A stretch of 64,000 nucleotides of DNA from Bradyrhizobium nanningense (GCF_004114535.1 NZ_LBJC01000005.1:62001-126000); one strand, 5' to 3'; numbered from the stretch's first letter, positions 19,599 through 28,783 are shown. A program made the numbers and translations. The notes: generated by a model from the sequence alone, not told the origin.

Positions 19599-20618
19599 TT
19601 AGATGCTTAGCCTAGGAATTCCCATCTGCCGCCATCGCATCGGCGTTGTACCGGTCCATTCCTTGAAAGCACGATAGAAGGAATTCACATCTCGATATCC
19701 CAGGAGCCAGGCAATCTCCTCGACCCTGATCGCTGGGTCCGTCACCAGTTGCATGCCGAGTTCATGGCGTGCGTCGTCGAGAATAGACCGGAACGACGTT
19801 CCCTCCTCAGTGATGCGGCGCTGCAGCGTCCGCTTGCTCATGCCCAGATCGCGCCCGACATCAACCACTTCGGGACGACCGCTCGGCAAGGCGCGCTTTA
19901 GCACCGACTTGACCTGCTCGACGAAGCTGCTTCCCCCCTCCCGTTCGCGCATCGCCTCCGAAAGCGCTGGCATCAGCATCTGCAATAATTCGGGATTGTG
20001 GCTGATGAACGGGCGGTCAAGATCGACCGATGCCAGGACAAGCCGGTTTTTGGACGCCCCAAAACGGATTGGACAACCAAAGAAGGCGTCGTGGAGATCG
20101 GTGGATGGTCCAGCACGCTCGAACTCGACTGCGATTGGAGCAAGAGGCTGCCCCGTTCCCCGCCGCCCCAGCTCGATCAACATCGCGAAGCTCGCATCGA
20201 CTGCAAGAGCCGGCTCCGGTTCCGTGCCCGGCGGCCACTCAATCGTGAAAACGGCGCGGCCGTTTCCCTCCTCGCAGTGCAGTTCATCGGGGCTGCAAAG
20301 CCGCTTGAACCGTACGAGCCGTGCTAGGCCATCGCGATAGTTCTCCGCATACGAAGCGGCGATGAAAGCGAGCATGTGGGTTGCAGTGCTGGTCTCGCGA
20401 ACCATCTTGATGCCAAAGCCCGCATCTCCGGACAGCGCTTCGATGGCTCGCCAAATCGCGAAAAGCTGCGCTGTGGTGATGGTCGCCTCGGAATCGTGAT
20501 GAAGGGTCACGGGAAGGCGCGATTGCCTCAGCACAGCCGTCGGGCGCAGGCCTTGAAGCTCGACGGCGCGCCAGAAAGCCTGGGGTAGCGCGCAACGATC
20601 CGCGCGAATGTCCTTCAT
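19599..20618 (-). CDS. AraC family transcriptional regulator (OruR/ArgR-like, N-terminal arabinose-binding-like domain)
   Basis: A 339-residue regulator. The N-terminal 200 residues match the AraC-like ligand domain found in OruR/VirF-type regulators (QLFAIWRAIEALSGDAGFGIKM near 50). The C-terminal HTH pair spans about 235-335, with MSKRTLQRRITEEGTSF and LLGYRDVNSFYRAFKEWTGTTP. The ATG at 20618 has GAGTAGGA 6 bases upstream and is preferred to the TTG at 20633. It is divergent from a glutathione transferase gene 277 bases away, which may be its target; the ligand is unknown. Confidence 0.9.
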   Translation of the reverse strand: MKDIRADRCALPQAFWRAVELQGLRPTAVLRQSRLPVTLHHDSEATITTAQLFAIWRAIEALSGDAGFGIKMVRETSTATHMLAFIAASYAENYRDGLARLVRFKRLCSPDELHCEEGNGRAVFTIEWPPGTEPEPALAVDASFAMLIELGRRGTGQPLAPIAVEFERAGPSTDLHDAFFGCPIRFGASKNRLVLASVDLDRPFISHNPELLQMLMPALSEAMREREGGSSFVEQVKSVLKRALPSGRPEVVDVGRDLGMSKRTLQRRITEEGTSFRSILDDARHELGMQLVTDPAIRVEEIAWLLGYRDVNSFYRAFKEWTGTTPMRWRQMGIPRLSI

Positions 20619-20895
20619 CACTATCCTACTCAACGGGGGCAGCCTTCAGTTGGCGGCTACCGGAGCTCCGATCCCGCCGATCATACCCAATGAACGACAG
20701 GAACGCGGCCGCTGCCGTGGTCCGGGTCTGCCGAAACGACACTCGATCACCTTGGCGCATTTCGCAAGTAACTTGGCACTCTATGCCGATGCGACCGCGC
20801 GTTTCGATCTCTACCTTCACTCCATGAGCTTTGCGAACCGGCCGAGTATCCGGCCATCGCAAGCAGGCCGAAATCCAGTTTTCAGGAGATAGACT

Positions 20896-21561
20896 ATGTC
20901 GCTGACATTCTACACCAATCCCAATTCCCGCGGCCGCATCGTTCAATGGATGCTCGAAGAGGTAGGGTGCGCCTACGACACCGTTCTCCTCGACTACGAG
21001 CGCTCCAGCGCGGCGGACCGATGGGGCGGCGCGGCGCTTGCGCGCCCGGACGAGGCTTCCAGCCGACGCGGCCGCTTTTTCACCGAAGTGAATCCGATGG
21101 GCAAGGTACCCGCGATCGTCCACGACGGCCGGGTAGTCACCGAGAGCGCCGCTATCGTCGCGTACCTCGCTGAGACCTTCCCGAGTGCGGGATTGGCGCC
21201 GACCTCGGACGAGCGGGCGGACTACTACCGGTGGATGTTTTTCGCGGCAGGACCGCTGGAACAGGCTGTGACCAATCATCGGGCTGGTTTCGTTCCCGCG
21301 CCCGAGCAGGAGTTCTTTTTCGGGTACGGCAGCTACGAACGTACCGTCAACGAACTCGAGCGCGCAGTGAGCTCGAAGCCCTTCATCGCTGGAAATCGGT
21401 TCACGGCAGCCGACGTCTACGTCGGATCGCATATCGGCTGGGGCCTTGGGCTCCAGACACTCCCGAAGCGCGACGCGTTCTTGGAATATCTCGGCAGAAT
21501 CACACAGCGGGACGGCTTCCGAAGGGCTGCCGCAAAGAGCGAGACGGCAGCCGCTGCCTAG
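20896..21561 (+). CDS. Glutathione S-transferase family protein
   Basis: A 221-residue two-domain GST. The thioredoxin-like N-terminal domain begins SLTFYTNPNSRGRIVQWMLEE and includes the cis-Pro region MGKVPAIVHDGRVVTESAAI (about 75-94), which binds the gamma-glutamyl part of glutathione. A helical C-terminal domain follows, with FIAGNRFTAADVYVGSHIGW near 160. Segment YERSSAADRWGGAALARPDEASSRRGRF is a small insertion between the strands. AGGAGA lies about 8 bases before the ATG. It is divergent from an AraC regulator. Confidence 0.92.
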   Translation: MSLTFYTNPNSRGRIVQWMLEEVGCAYDTVLLDYERSSAADRWGGAALARPDEASSRRGRFFTEVNPMGKVPAIVHDGRVVTESAAIVAYLAETFPSAGLAPTSDERADYYRWMFFAAGPLEQAVTNHRAGFVPAPEQEFFFGYGSYERTVNELERAVSSKPFIAGNRFTAADVYVGSHIGWGLGLQTLPKRDAFLEYLGRITQRDGFRRAAAKSETAAAA

Positions 21562-22058
21562 ATGTGGCTGCGTCACGCCTCGAAATATCCCGCCGTGACC
21601 AAGTCGGCGAGGAGGCCGGGTTCTCGCGGGGGCCAACCCAGGCGCACGCGGGTGCGCCCGACCGAGGACGGAACGTCAGCTCGCCGTCATGCGAACCAAC
21701 AGAAGTGCCGCCCCGCCGCCTCCGGCGGGACGGCGGCCGGATATGTTGGATGTTGGAGACCAACGCCGACGGTACTTTTGGCCCCATTGGCGGCGCGAAC
21801 ATCAGAGCCGGGAATGGCGGGCTGAGAGCCGATAGTTGTCGATAGATGGACCGCGGAGATCGCCGAAAATTCTTCAACGAGATAGGAGAGGATGCGCAAG
21901 CGAATTGGAGGCCAGCGATAGCAGCCGATAGAAATCGAGCGACGCGGCTCCGCAGGCCGTAGAAGGCTAGGCCAACCGTCGGCTGGCCGTGATCACCAAT
22001 GTCAAGGCAACCACATTCGCATTAGCCGGTTTACTTTCCATAGTGAAAGGAACGGACC
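21562..22058. other. Gene-free stretch, nothing convincing recognised
   Basis: These 497 bases between the GST and VOC genes have frames open on both strands, but none has a start site, family similarity or codon pattern that convinces me. The right half is noticeably lower in GC than its surroundings. A short inverted pair (CTTTC-CATAGT-GAAAG, 22034-22049) overlaps the VOC ribosome site. Confidence 0.5.
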
Positions 22059-22424
22059 ATGGCATCCATCCGATATATTGTGACAGACATTGACAGTTCG
22101 GTCGTGTTCTATCGCGATAGACTCGAGTTCAAGGTTGACATGCACAACCCTGGCAAGTTCGCAGCGCTCATTCGCGATGATCTCACGCTTTATCTTAGCG
22201 CTCCGGGGGCAGGCAGTGGGGGAACTGCTGGCGGCAAACCAGAGTCCGGCGGATGGAACCGATTCATGATCATCACGAAAGACATAGACGCCCTCGTCGG
22301 ACGGTTGAACGATGCTGGTGCCAAATTCAGAGGAGAAATCAGCGAGGCGGGAGCTGGTCGCGCCAGACTTCTGGAAGATCCATCGGGCAATCTGGTTGAA
22401 CTGTTTGAGTTCAAGAAGAAATGA
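22059..22424 (+). CDS. VOC (glyoxalase/bleomycin resistance) family protein
   Basis: A 121-residue vicinal-oxygen-chelate protein with two beta-alpha-beta-beta-beta modules: DIDSSVVFYRDRLEFKVDM near 10 and DIDALVGRLNDAGAKFRGEI near 75, ending in PSGNLVELFEFK, where the metal-ligand Glu is expected. These proteins can be dioxygenases, lyases or drug-binding proteins; the reaction is not known. AAAGGA stands 8 bases before the ATG. Base composition is more AT-rich than neighbouring core genes, which suggests recent acquisition. Confidence 0.88.
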   Translation: MASIRYIVTDIDSSVVFYRDRLEFKVDMHNPGKFAALIRDDLTLYLSAPGAGSGGTAGGKPESGGWNRFMIITKDIDALVGRLNDAGAKFRGEISEAGAGRARLLEDPSGNLVELFEFKKK

Positions 22425-22582
22425 GCGGCGCACAAATGATCGACAACGACGTTCATGCACTCCGCAAGAGCGACTTCAGCTGAGGGAGCTGCCCTCCTGG
22501 CTCGCTGACAGTCGGATGTCCGTGGTCACCCGTTTGCCATCTCCTGCAGACCGCTGTGCGCGATGGAGCTGCAAGCACATCC

Positions 22583-22950
22583 TCATTGCATCGCTTGTTG
22601 TCTGACGGTCGGGAAATCTGTCGTGGCGCTGAGATGCGCCCAGATCTCAAGTTCCTTTTCTTCGGCTTCGAACGTGGCACGGACGTGGTCGAGCGCCATA
22701 CTTCCCAACGCTAGTCGCAGGGGTGGGTTCTCGGCCGCAACGACCTGTATGATCGCCTGCGCGGCGCGGGCGGGATCGCCAGGCTGCTTACCGTCCAGTT
22801 GCTTGAGCGTCTGTCGCACTCTTCCAACGCTGGCGTCGTATTCCTTCATAGGGCGCGCCCATTTGGCCGACCCGCTGCCGAGAAAGCGCGTGCGAAACGG
22901 CTCCGGCTCGAGGATGGTGACCTTGATCCCGAGAGGCGCGACTTCGCCGG
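22583..22950 (-). pseudogene. Relic of a short-chain dehydrogenase/reductase (C-terminal part only)
   Basis: The frame encodes the last 120 or so residues of an SDR, beginning exactly at LGIKVTILEPEPFRTRF (the strand-6 region with the PG/PEPF turn) and running to the end of the fold (ALGSMALDHVRATFEAEEKELE). The Rossmann loop, catalytic Ser and YxxxK are all missing. Upstream, the reading frame enters a rhizobial-style repeat (about 22960-23012). This looks like a truncated, inactive gene whose 5' part was lost by recombination or replacement at the repeat. Confidence 0.75.
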
Positions 22951-22959
22951 GTCGTGCCA

Positions 22960-23012
22960 CTTGTGGAAGACTTGATGGGTATCGCTTCGCTCCATCCATC
23001 CTGCGGCTACAT
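22960..23012. repeat. Short repeat-like element at the SDR break
   Basis: It contains GATGGGTATCGCTTCGCTCC followed by ATCCATCC, a kind of sequence often seen between rhizobial genes. It lies exactly where similarity to the SDR stops and just before the VapC relic. The assignment to a repeat family is from memory of such elements; there is no second copy in the window. Confidence 0.4.
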
Positions 23013-23017
23013 CTGGC

Positions 23018-23310
23018 TCATCCGCGTACCGGATTGAAGACCCTGATCCCCGCAAAGTCCTTTTCGTTATCCGTCACCACGACACAGTCGTTTGTCTCGG
23101 CGACGGCGGCGATGATCATGTCGAGCGCGCTTCGCGGTCTTCCTGCTGTCTTGCCTTCGGCCATCAGTCGCGCCCAGACGAGTCCCGCCTTGTCGTCGAA
23201 GGAAAGAATGCGGCTCGCAAAAAGCGCCTGCGGCCGTCGCGTGCAGAAGGGACAGGCGTTCAACGGCGATGGCCCAGTACGTGCCGGATACGACAGGAGT
23301 GCTCAAGAAA
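23018..23310 (-). pseudogene. Relic of a VapC-type PIN-domain toxin
   Basis: The C-terminal half of a PIN-domain ribonuclease is clear: FASRILSFDDKAGLVWARLM, GRPRSALDMIIAAVAETND with the third acidic position, then CVVVTDNEKDFAGI. The 5' side continues in another frame (IAVERLSLLHATAAGAF-type residues at about 23230-23280), so a frameshift separates the parts. The N-terminal Asp of the active site and the antitoxin gene are absent. It is probably inactive. Confidence 0.7.
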
Positions 23311-23365
23311 GTCCGATCGCGCCGCAGAACTGGTGTGCGGCGCTGACATCTGAGTGTCCTGGTCT

Positions 23366-24355
23366 CTAGGCGATCGTCTTTAAATAGAGGCTCGAATCAA
23401 AGTATTTGCTCGCGGGCGTGAAGTCCTTGATGCCAGCGTTGGCCATGAAAAAGTCTGTCGATTGCTGCAGCCAGTTCGTGACCGTTCCGTCCGAGTACAT
23501 ACGTTTCCAATCCTTGGACGTGAACATCTTCTGGGCTCCGAACGACTCGTTGATGTCCGCGAGAGGCGTCTGGCTGTAGTGGCCCTTCTGCAATTTCTCC
23601 ATTGCCTCGGTGCTGTTCGCGACGATGTAGTCATTCGCATCGGCCCAGCCGCGGATCAACTTCGCCAGCGTCTCCTTGTTGGGCTCGTAATAGTCGTTGG
23701 CCGCCGCCCAACCGCCGATGATCGCGGCTTTTGGATAGAAGGCAGAAGCGTCGGCAAGCTTGACCGCGCCCGGCACCTTATCGCGAACCGTGACGTTGAA
23801 GGGCACCCAGAGCGCGACGGCCGGCACTGCGCCGGAAATGAAGGCGGTTACGGCGGCAGGCATGGTCTGGTTGACGAGCTCGACCTCCTTGGGATCGACC
23901 TTGTTGGCGCGAAGCGTGGTATCGAGGAACACATGCGCTGTGGTGCCGGTCGCGGTCGCGATGCGCTTGCCTTTCAAGTCCTCGAACGACTTGATGCCTT
24001 GATCGCCGCGAACCCAGAGCTGCGCGGTCGCGACCTCGATGTCGTTGATCAGGAACACCTTGCCCTGGCCGCGGGCCGGGAAGTTCGACAGCACGGCTCC
24101 GGTGGCCAGTACGTCGAGGCTGCCGCCGATCAGCGCCTGGAAGATCTCAAGGCCGGTGTTGAACTGCCGCAACTCGAGATCGAGGCCCTGCTTTTCGAAG
24201 GAGCCGCGATCCATGCCGGTCCAGATCTGGCCGTCAACGGCGACGGTGTGAAGATAGCCGACGCGAACTTTTGTCTTGGCTTGCGCGATCGCCGGTGCCG
24301 TGAAGGTGCCGAGCGCAAGGCCTGCCGTCGTGGTCAGAAATTGCCGCCGATCCAT
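23366..24355 (-). CDS. ABC transporter substrate-binding protein (NitT/TauT family)
   Basis: A 329-residue periplasmic binding protein. The leader MDRRQFLTTTAGLALGTFTA ends AIAQA and has a twin-arginine pair, so export is by Tat or Sec. The mature part matches SsuA/TauA-like proteins (VGYLHTVAVDGQIWTG, GGSLDVLATG, GKRIATATGTTAHVFLD), which bind taurine, sulfonates, nitrate or other small organic acids. GGAGGA precedes the ATG at 24355. It is the last gene of a three-gene operon with ATPase and permease, 22 bases after the ATPase stop. Ligand unknown. Confidence 0.92.
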   Translation of the reverse strand: MDRRQFLTTTAGLALGTFTAPAIAQAKTKVRVGYLHTVAVDGQIWTGMDRGSFEKQGLDLELRQFNTGLEIFQALIGGSLDVLATGAVLSNFPARGQGKVFLINDIEVATAQLWVRGDQGIKSFEDLKGKRIATATGTTAHVFLDTTLRANKVDPKEVELVNQTMPAAVTAFISGAVPAVALWVPFNVTVRDKVPGAVKLADASAFYPKAAIIGGWAAANDYYEPNKETLAKLIRGWADANDYIVANSTEAMEKLQKGHYSQTPLADINESFGAQKMFTSKDWKRMYSDGTVTNWLQQSTDFFMANAGIKDFTPASKYFDSSLYLKTIA

Positions 24356-24377
24356 AGGTCGTCCTCCGTTTTGTCTA

Positions 24378-25187
24378 TTATTCCGAGAATGAGACCGGAC
24401 GCATCTGCGCCTGCTGGGCACGATATTCGTCCATCACGAGCTGTCTGATGTGGCTTCGAAGTTCGCCGAATTCAGGCCGCTCCTGGACCGATTCATCGCG
24501 CGGATACGGGAACGGAACGTCGATGATTTCCCTGATCCGCGCCGGTCGCGCCGTCACCACCACGATGCGGGAGGCGAGGTAGATCGCTTCTTCCACGGAA
24601 TGGGTGATCAGCATGACCGTCTTGCCTTCAGTCTCCAGCACCTTGAGCAGGAGGTTCTGCATGTTGGAGCGCGTCTGGGCGTCGAGCGCGCCGAACGGCT
24701 CGTCCATCAACAGGAATTGCGGCTTGACCGCGTAGGCCCGTGCGATCGCGAGCCGCTGGCGCATGCCGCCGGACAGATGTTTGGGATAGGAGTTGGCGAA
24801 GTCGGACAGGCCCATCAGGCCAAGATAGTGATCGCAGATCGCCTCGCGCTCCGCGGCCGGAACGTGATTGGCCCTAAGCGTCAGGCCGAAGGCGATGTTC
24901 TGCTTCACCGTCAACCACGGGAACACGCCATATTCCTGGAAGATGACGCCGCGCTCGGGGCCGGGCCCGGCGACGGGACGCCCGTCGAACAGGACTTTTC
25001 CCGTCGTCGGCTTCTGGAAACCGGCGAGCATGCTCATCATCGTGGTCTTGCCGCAGCCGGACGGGCCGATCACCGCAATGAAGTCGCCGTCGTTGATGTC
25101 GTAGCTGACGTCCTCGACGACGTTGAGGCGGCCTTTCGGTGTACCAAAAGACAGCGAGACCTTGTCGAACTGTGCGCGCTTGGTCAT
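24378..25187 (-). CDS. ABC transporter ATP-binding protein (NitT/TauT family)
   Basis: A 269-residue nucleotide-binding subunit. Walker A is GPSGCGKTTMM (about 43-53), the signature LSGGMRQRLAIARA (about 140) and Walker B FLLMDEPFGALD (about 160), all intact. It resembles SsuB/TauB. Its ATG overlaps the TGA of the permease (ATGA), indicating translational coupling. It energises uptake through the adjacent permease. Confidence 0.94.
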   Translation of the reverse strand: MTKRAQFDKVSLSFGTPKGRLNVVEDVSYDINDGDFIAVIGPSGCGKTTMMSMLAGFQKPTTGKVLFDGRPVAGPGPERGVIFQEYGVFPWLTVKQNIAFGLTLRANHVPAAEREAICDHYLGLMGLSDFANSYPKHLSGGMRQRLAIARAYAVKPQFLLMDEPFGALDAQTRSNMQNLLLKVLETEGKTVMLITHSVEEAIYLASRIVVVTARPARIREIIDVPFPYPRDESVQERPEFGELRSHIRQLVMDEYRAQQAQMRPVSFSE

Positions 25188-25954
25188 GCGATGGCCCGAT
25201 CCTGCCAGACCAGCAACCGGGCCGTGATCCTGCGCAGGATCAAATCCATGATCAGCGCGATCAGGCCGATGCAGATGATGCCGACATAGATCACGTCGAG
25301 CAGGAAATAGGTCGAGGCATTCTGGATCATGGCGCCGAGCCCGCGCTGCGCCGCGATCAGCTCGGATGCGACCAGCGTCGCCCAGGCCACGCCCAACGCC
25401 ACGCGCAGCGCTGTGAGGATGTGCGGGACGGTGAGGGGAATGATGACCTTGCGAAAGATCTCGGCCTGGTTGGCTCCGAGCGTCTGCGCCACGCGGATGT
25501 AGAGCGGCGTGATTTGCGACACGCCCTCATACATCACGATCACGCCGGAGAAGAACGAGGCGTAGAACAAAATAACGAGCTTTGCCAGCTCGTCGACGCC
25601 GAAATAGACGATCACCAGAGGGATCAGTGCGATCGGCGGCAGCGCGCGAAAGAAGTTGATCATGGGGTCGGCGAAGGTGCGGGCGGGGCGATACCACCCG
25701 AGCAGAAATCCGACCGGCACGGCGACGAGAATACCGAGCGCGACGCCAAGGAACACGCGCCGGGTCGACGCGAAGATGTCGATCAGCAGGCCTTCTTTGG
25801 TGAGAAGCTCGAAGAATTTCGCGGCGACCTGGTGCGGCGCTGGGATCAGCGAGGTGTTGACGAAGCCGCTCCAGCGCACGGCGTACCAGAGCAGGATTGC
25901 GCCGATCCACGGTATCAATCCGAGACCAAAGCGTCTCAGGCCAGCTCCGTTCAT
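25184..25954 (-). CDS. ABC transporter permease (NitT/TauT family)
   Basis: A 256-residue inner-membrane permease of the SsuC/TauC type, with about six membrane segments. The cytoplasmic EAA loop reads AQTLGANQAEIFRKVIIPLTVPHI (about 155-178). It is the first gene of the uptake operon and is divergent from a mandelate racemase family gene. The 106-base gap holds an AT-rich promoter region with a GGTCAT...ATGACC inverted repeat, so both operons may share one regulator. Confidence 0.93.
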   Translation of the reverse strand: MNGAGLRRFGLGLIPWIGAILLWYAVRWSGFVNTSLIPAPHQVAAKFFELLTKEGLLIDIFASTRRVFLGVALGILVAVPVGFLLGWYRPARTFADPMINFFRALPPIALIPLVIVYFGVDELAKLVILFYASFFSGVIVMYEGVSQITPLYIRVAQTLGANQAEIFRKVIIPLTVPHILTALRVALGVAWATLVASELIAAQRGLGAMIQNASTYFLLDVIYVGIICIGLIALIMDLILRRITARLLVWQDRAIA

Positions 25955-25992
25955 TCGACGCGTCCACCCAGATTGCGGTTGATGTTTTCAGA

Positions 25993-26016
25993 GGTCATAT
26001 TATAAATAGGATGACC
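25993..26016. promoter_or_regulatory. Inverted repeat in the divergent transporter/enzyme promoter, candidate GntR operator
   Basis: GGTCAT (25993-25998) and ATGACC (26011-26016) are perfect inverted arms around the AT-rich ATTATAAATAGG, which resembles a -10 region. It lies between the ABC permease start (25954) and the racemase-family start (26061). The GntR protein encoded 2.8 kb downstream is the obvious candidate to bind it. Confidence 0.4.
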
Positions 26017-26060
26017 ATACAAGTGGCGCCTTTGGTCGTAGGCGTCGCAGGCTTTCCCGC

Positions 26061-27188
26061 ATGACATCGCCGCCTTTCACCATCCGAAGTGTCCAGGCCT
26101 TTGGCTATCGCTATCCGCTGACGATTCCGGTTATCACGTCCTTCGGGCGGATGAAGGATCGGCCCGCTGTCTTCGTTCGCGTTGAAGATACCGACGGACA
26201 TATCGGCTGGGGCGAAGTGTGGTGCAATTTTCCGGCACCAGGCGCCGAACATCGTGTTCGGCTCGTCAACGAGGTGCTTGCGCCGGCTCTCGTCGGATTC
26301 AATGCGCTCGATCCGTCCGCTGTGTTCGAGCATATGACGCAGGGAACCTCGGTGCTCGCGCTACAATCCGGAGAAGCCGGCCCGTTTGCGCAGTCGATCG
26401 CCGGCATCGATCTTGCCGTCTGGGATCTCTACGCGCGCCGGCAGAACGTCGCGCTGTGGAAGCTGCTCGGCGGGGCTAGGCGCATGATCAAGGTCTATGC
26501 CAGCGGCATCAATCCGGTCGGGTCCGAGCGGACGGCCGAAGCGGCCCTGGGCCGCGGCTACCGCGCTCTGAAGCTGAAGATCGGCTTCGATCCGGCAACT
26601 GACCGCGCCAATCTCGCCGCGCTGCGCCGTCTTGTGGGCGAAAGCCTGCTTGCTGCCGACGTCAACCAGGGCTGGGCCATTGCGCAGGCGCTCGAACTTG
26701 CGCCGCGCCTGGAGCGCTTCGGTCTCGCGTGGCTCGAGGAGCCGATCCCTGCGGACCGCCCCCGGCAGGAATGGAAGCAGTTGCACGAGACAGTTCGCTT
26801 TCCGCTCGCAGCCGGCGAGAACATCGCGAGCCACGCCGGCTTTGCCGAGGTGCTGGGTGAGCCGGTTCTCAGTGTCGTCCAGCCCGATATCGCCAAATGG
26901 GGCGGGGTGTCGGCTTGCGCAGGCATTGCCCGTGACATCCTGGCGTCGGGAAAGATGTTCTGTCCGCACTATCTCGGTGCCGGCATCGGCCTTCTGGCAT
27001 CCGCGCATCTTCTCGCCGGTGTCGGCGGCGACGGGCTACTCGAAGTCGATTGCAACGAGAACCCGCTGCGCGACCGCTTCTGCGGTCCGGTGCTCGATGT
27101 CCGCGACGGCATGATCGCGCTCAGCGACGAGGCCGGCCTCGGCATCACGCCCGATCTCGCCTCCATCGAACAATACCGGACGATCTGA
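26061..27188 (+). CDS. Mandelate racemase / muconate lactonizing enzyme family protein
   Basis: A 375-residue enolase-superfamily enzyme. After the capping domain, the barrel shows a KxK motif (ALKLKIGFD, about 175), metal ligands in DVNQGW (about 204), LEEPI (about 230) and AGENI (about 256), then QPDIAKWGG (about 280) and a late His in FCPHYLGAGIGLLASAHL. These enzymes abstract a proton alpha to a carboxylate, giving racemisation, cycloisomerisation or sugar-acid dehydration. The substrate is open. The stop overlaps the start of the GMC oxidoreductase gene (TGATG), so the two act in one pathway. Confidence 0.92.
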   Translation: MTSPPFTIRSVQAFGYRYPLTIPVITSFGRMKDRPAVFVRVEDTDGHIGWGEVWCNFPAPGAEHRVRLVNEVLAPALVGFNALDPSAVFEHMTQGTSVLALQSGEAGPFAQSIAGIDLAVWDLYARRQNVALWKLLGGARRMIKVYASGINPVGSERTAEAALGRGYRALKLKIGFDPATDRANLAALRRLVGESLLAADVNQGWAIAQALELAPRLERFGLAWLEEPIPADRPRQEWKQLHETVRFPLAAGENIASHAGFAEVLGEPVLSVVQPDIAKWGGVSACAGIARDILASGKMFCPHYLGAGIGLLASAHLLAGVGGDGLLEVDCNENPLRDRFCGPVLDVRDGMIALSDEAGLGITPDLASIEQYRTI

Positions 27189-28783
27189 TGTCGGCACGCG
27201 GCTACGACTACATCATCGTCGGCGCGGGCTCGGCCGGCTGCGTCGTTGCGAACCGGTTGTCGGCCGATCCGTCCTGCCGCGTCCTCCTGTTGGAGGCCGG
27301 CGGATCGGATCGGAATTTCTGGCTGAAACTTCCGGTCGGTTACTACCGGACCATCTACAACGAGCGATTCTCGCGCCTGTTCAAAACCGAGCCCTCGGAA
27401 GGGAGCGGCGGTCGCGCCATCGTCTGGCCGCGGGGCCGCGTGCTCGGCGGCTCATCGTCGATCAACGGGCTGATCTTCATCCGAGGCCAGCACGAGGACT
27501 TTGACGATTGGGAACGCCTTGGCGCGGATGGCTGGAGCTATCGCGAACTCCTGCCGTATTTTCGGCGCTACGAACGCTACCGCGGCGGCGAGAGCCAGTT
27601 TCACGGCGGGCTCGGGGAGTTCGAGGTGTCCGATCTCCGCAACGACAATCCGGCCTCGAAGGCCTGGGTCGAGGCGGGTGTGCAGTTCGGCCTGCCGCGC
27701 AATCCCGACTTCAACGGCGCCACGACGCTGGGCGTCGGCACCTACCAACTCGGCATCGGGCGGCACTGGCGGACCAGTTCCGCCTCTGCGTTTCTGCGCC
27801 CCGTCGCCGGCCGTCCCAACCTCACCATCATCACCCACGCGCAGGTCAGCAGGGTCGTTTTCAACGGTCGCGCCGCGAGCGGCGTCGAGTGGATCAGCAA
27901 GGGGCAGGTCCACAGCGCGACGGCTGATCGTGAGATCATCCTGTCCGGTGGCGCGCTGCAGTCGCCGCAGATCCTCCAGTTGTCCGGCGTCGGTCCGGCC
28001 GACCTGCTGCGCAAGCTCGGCATTCCCGTCGTTGCAGATTCTCCTGATGTCGGCGCCAATCTCCAGGACCATTATCAGGCCCGGCTGATCGTTCGCCTGA
28101 AGCAGCGAATGTCGCTCAACGATCAGGTCCGCAATCCCGTCGAACTCGCGAAGATGGGCTTGCAGTGGATGCTGGTGGGCAGCGGCCCGCTAACGGTAGG
28201 CGCAGGGCAAGTAGGTGGCGCCGCCTGCACCGAATACGCCGTCGGCGGCCGGCCCGACGTGCAGTTCAACGTGATGCCGCTCTCGGTCGACAAGCCTGGC
28301 GAGCCCCTGCACAGCTATTCCGGATTCACCGCCTCGGTCTGGCAGTGCCATGGAAAGTCACGTGGACGGCTTGCGATCAGCTCGACCGATCCGTTCGAGC
28401 AGCCGCGGATCGTCCCGAACTATCTCGCCGAGGAGATCGACCGCAAGACCATCGTTGCGGGTCTGAAGATTCTGCGCGAGATCTATCAGCAGAAGGCGTT
28501 TCGTCCGCTCTGGGATATCGAGATGGTACCGGGTGAGGCGGCGAGGGATGATGCCGGCCTGTGGGATTTTGCGCGCAATACCGGCGGCACGGTGTTTCAC
28601 TGTGTCGGGACCTGTCGGATGGGCCGGGACGCGCAGGCCGTGCTCGATCCGCAGCTGCGCGTGCGCGGCGTCGAGCGGCTGCGCGTGATCGATGCCTCGG
28701 TGATGCCGCAGATCACCTCGGCCAACACAAATGCGACCAGTCTGATGATCGGCGAACGTGGTGCCGCGCTGGTCATGGCATGA
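27188..28783 (+). CDS. GMC family oxidoreductase (FAD-dependent, choline dehydrogenase-like)
   Basis: A 531-residue flavoprotein. The FAD-binding beta-alpha-beta is at the N-terminus (YDYIIVGAGSAGCVVANRL). GMC signature 1 covers GRVLGGSSSINGLIFIRGQ (about 82-100) and signature 2 GALQSPQILQLSGVGP (about 256-271). The C-terminal FHCVGTCRMG (about 474) supplies the catalytic His. It oxidises an alcohol to an aldehyde or ketone. Translation is coupled to the upstream racemase-family gene through TGATG. The start at 27188 (MSARGYDY) replaces a longer frame that reads inside the preceding gene. Confidence 0.94.
   Translation: MSARGYDYIIVGAGSAGCVVANRLSADPSCRVLLLEAGGSDRNFWLKLPVGYYRTIYNERFSRLFKTEPSEGSGGRAIVWPRGRVLGGSSSINGLIFIRGQHEDFDDWERLGADGWSYRELLPYFRRYERYRGGESQFHGGLGEFEVSDLRNDNPASKAWVEAGVQFGLPRNPDFNGATTLGVGTYQLGIGRHWRTSSASAFLRPVAGRPNLTIITHAQVSRVVFNGRAASGVEWISKGQVHSATADREIILSGGALQSPQILQLSGVGPADLLRKLGIPVVADSPDVGANLQDHYQARLIVRLKQRMSLNDQVRNPVELAKMGLQWMLVGSGPLTVGAGQVGGAACTEYAVGGRPDVQFNVMPLSVDKPGEPLHSYSGFTASVWQCHGKSRGRLAISSTDPFEQPRIVPNYLAEEIDRKTIVAGLKILREIYQQKAFRPLWDIEMVPGEAARDDAGLWDFARNTGGTVFHCVGTCRMGRDAQAVLDPQLRVRGVERLRVIDASVMPQITSANTNATSLMIGERGAALVMA

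Noticed and set aside
23018-23263. Intact VapC toxin gene
   Set aside because: The N-terminal half with the first active-site Asp is lost or frameshifted and there is no antitoxin.
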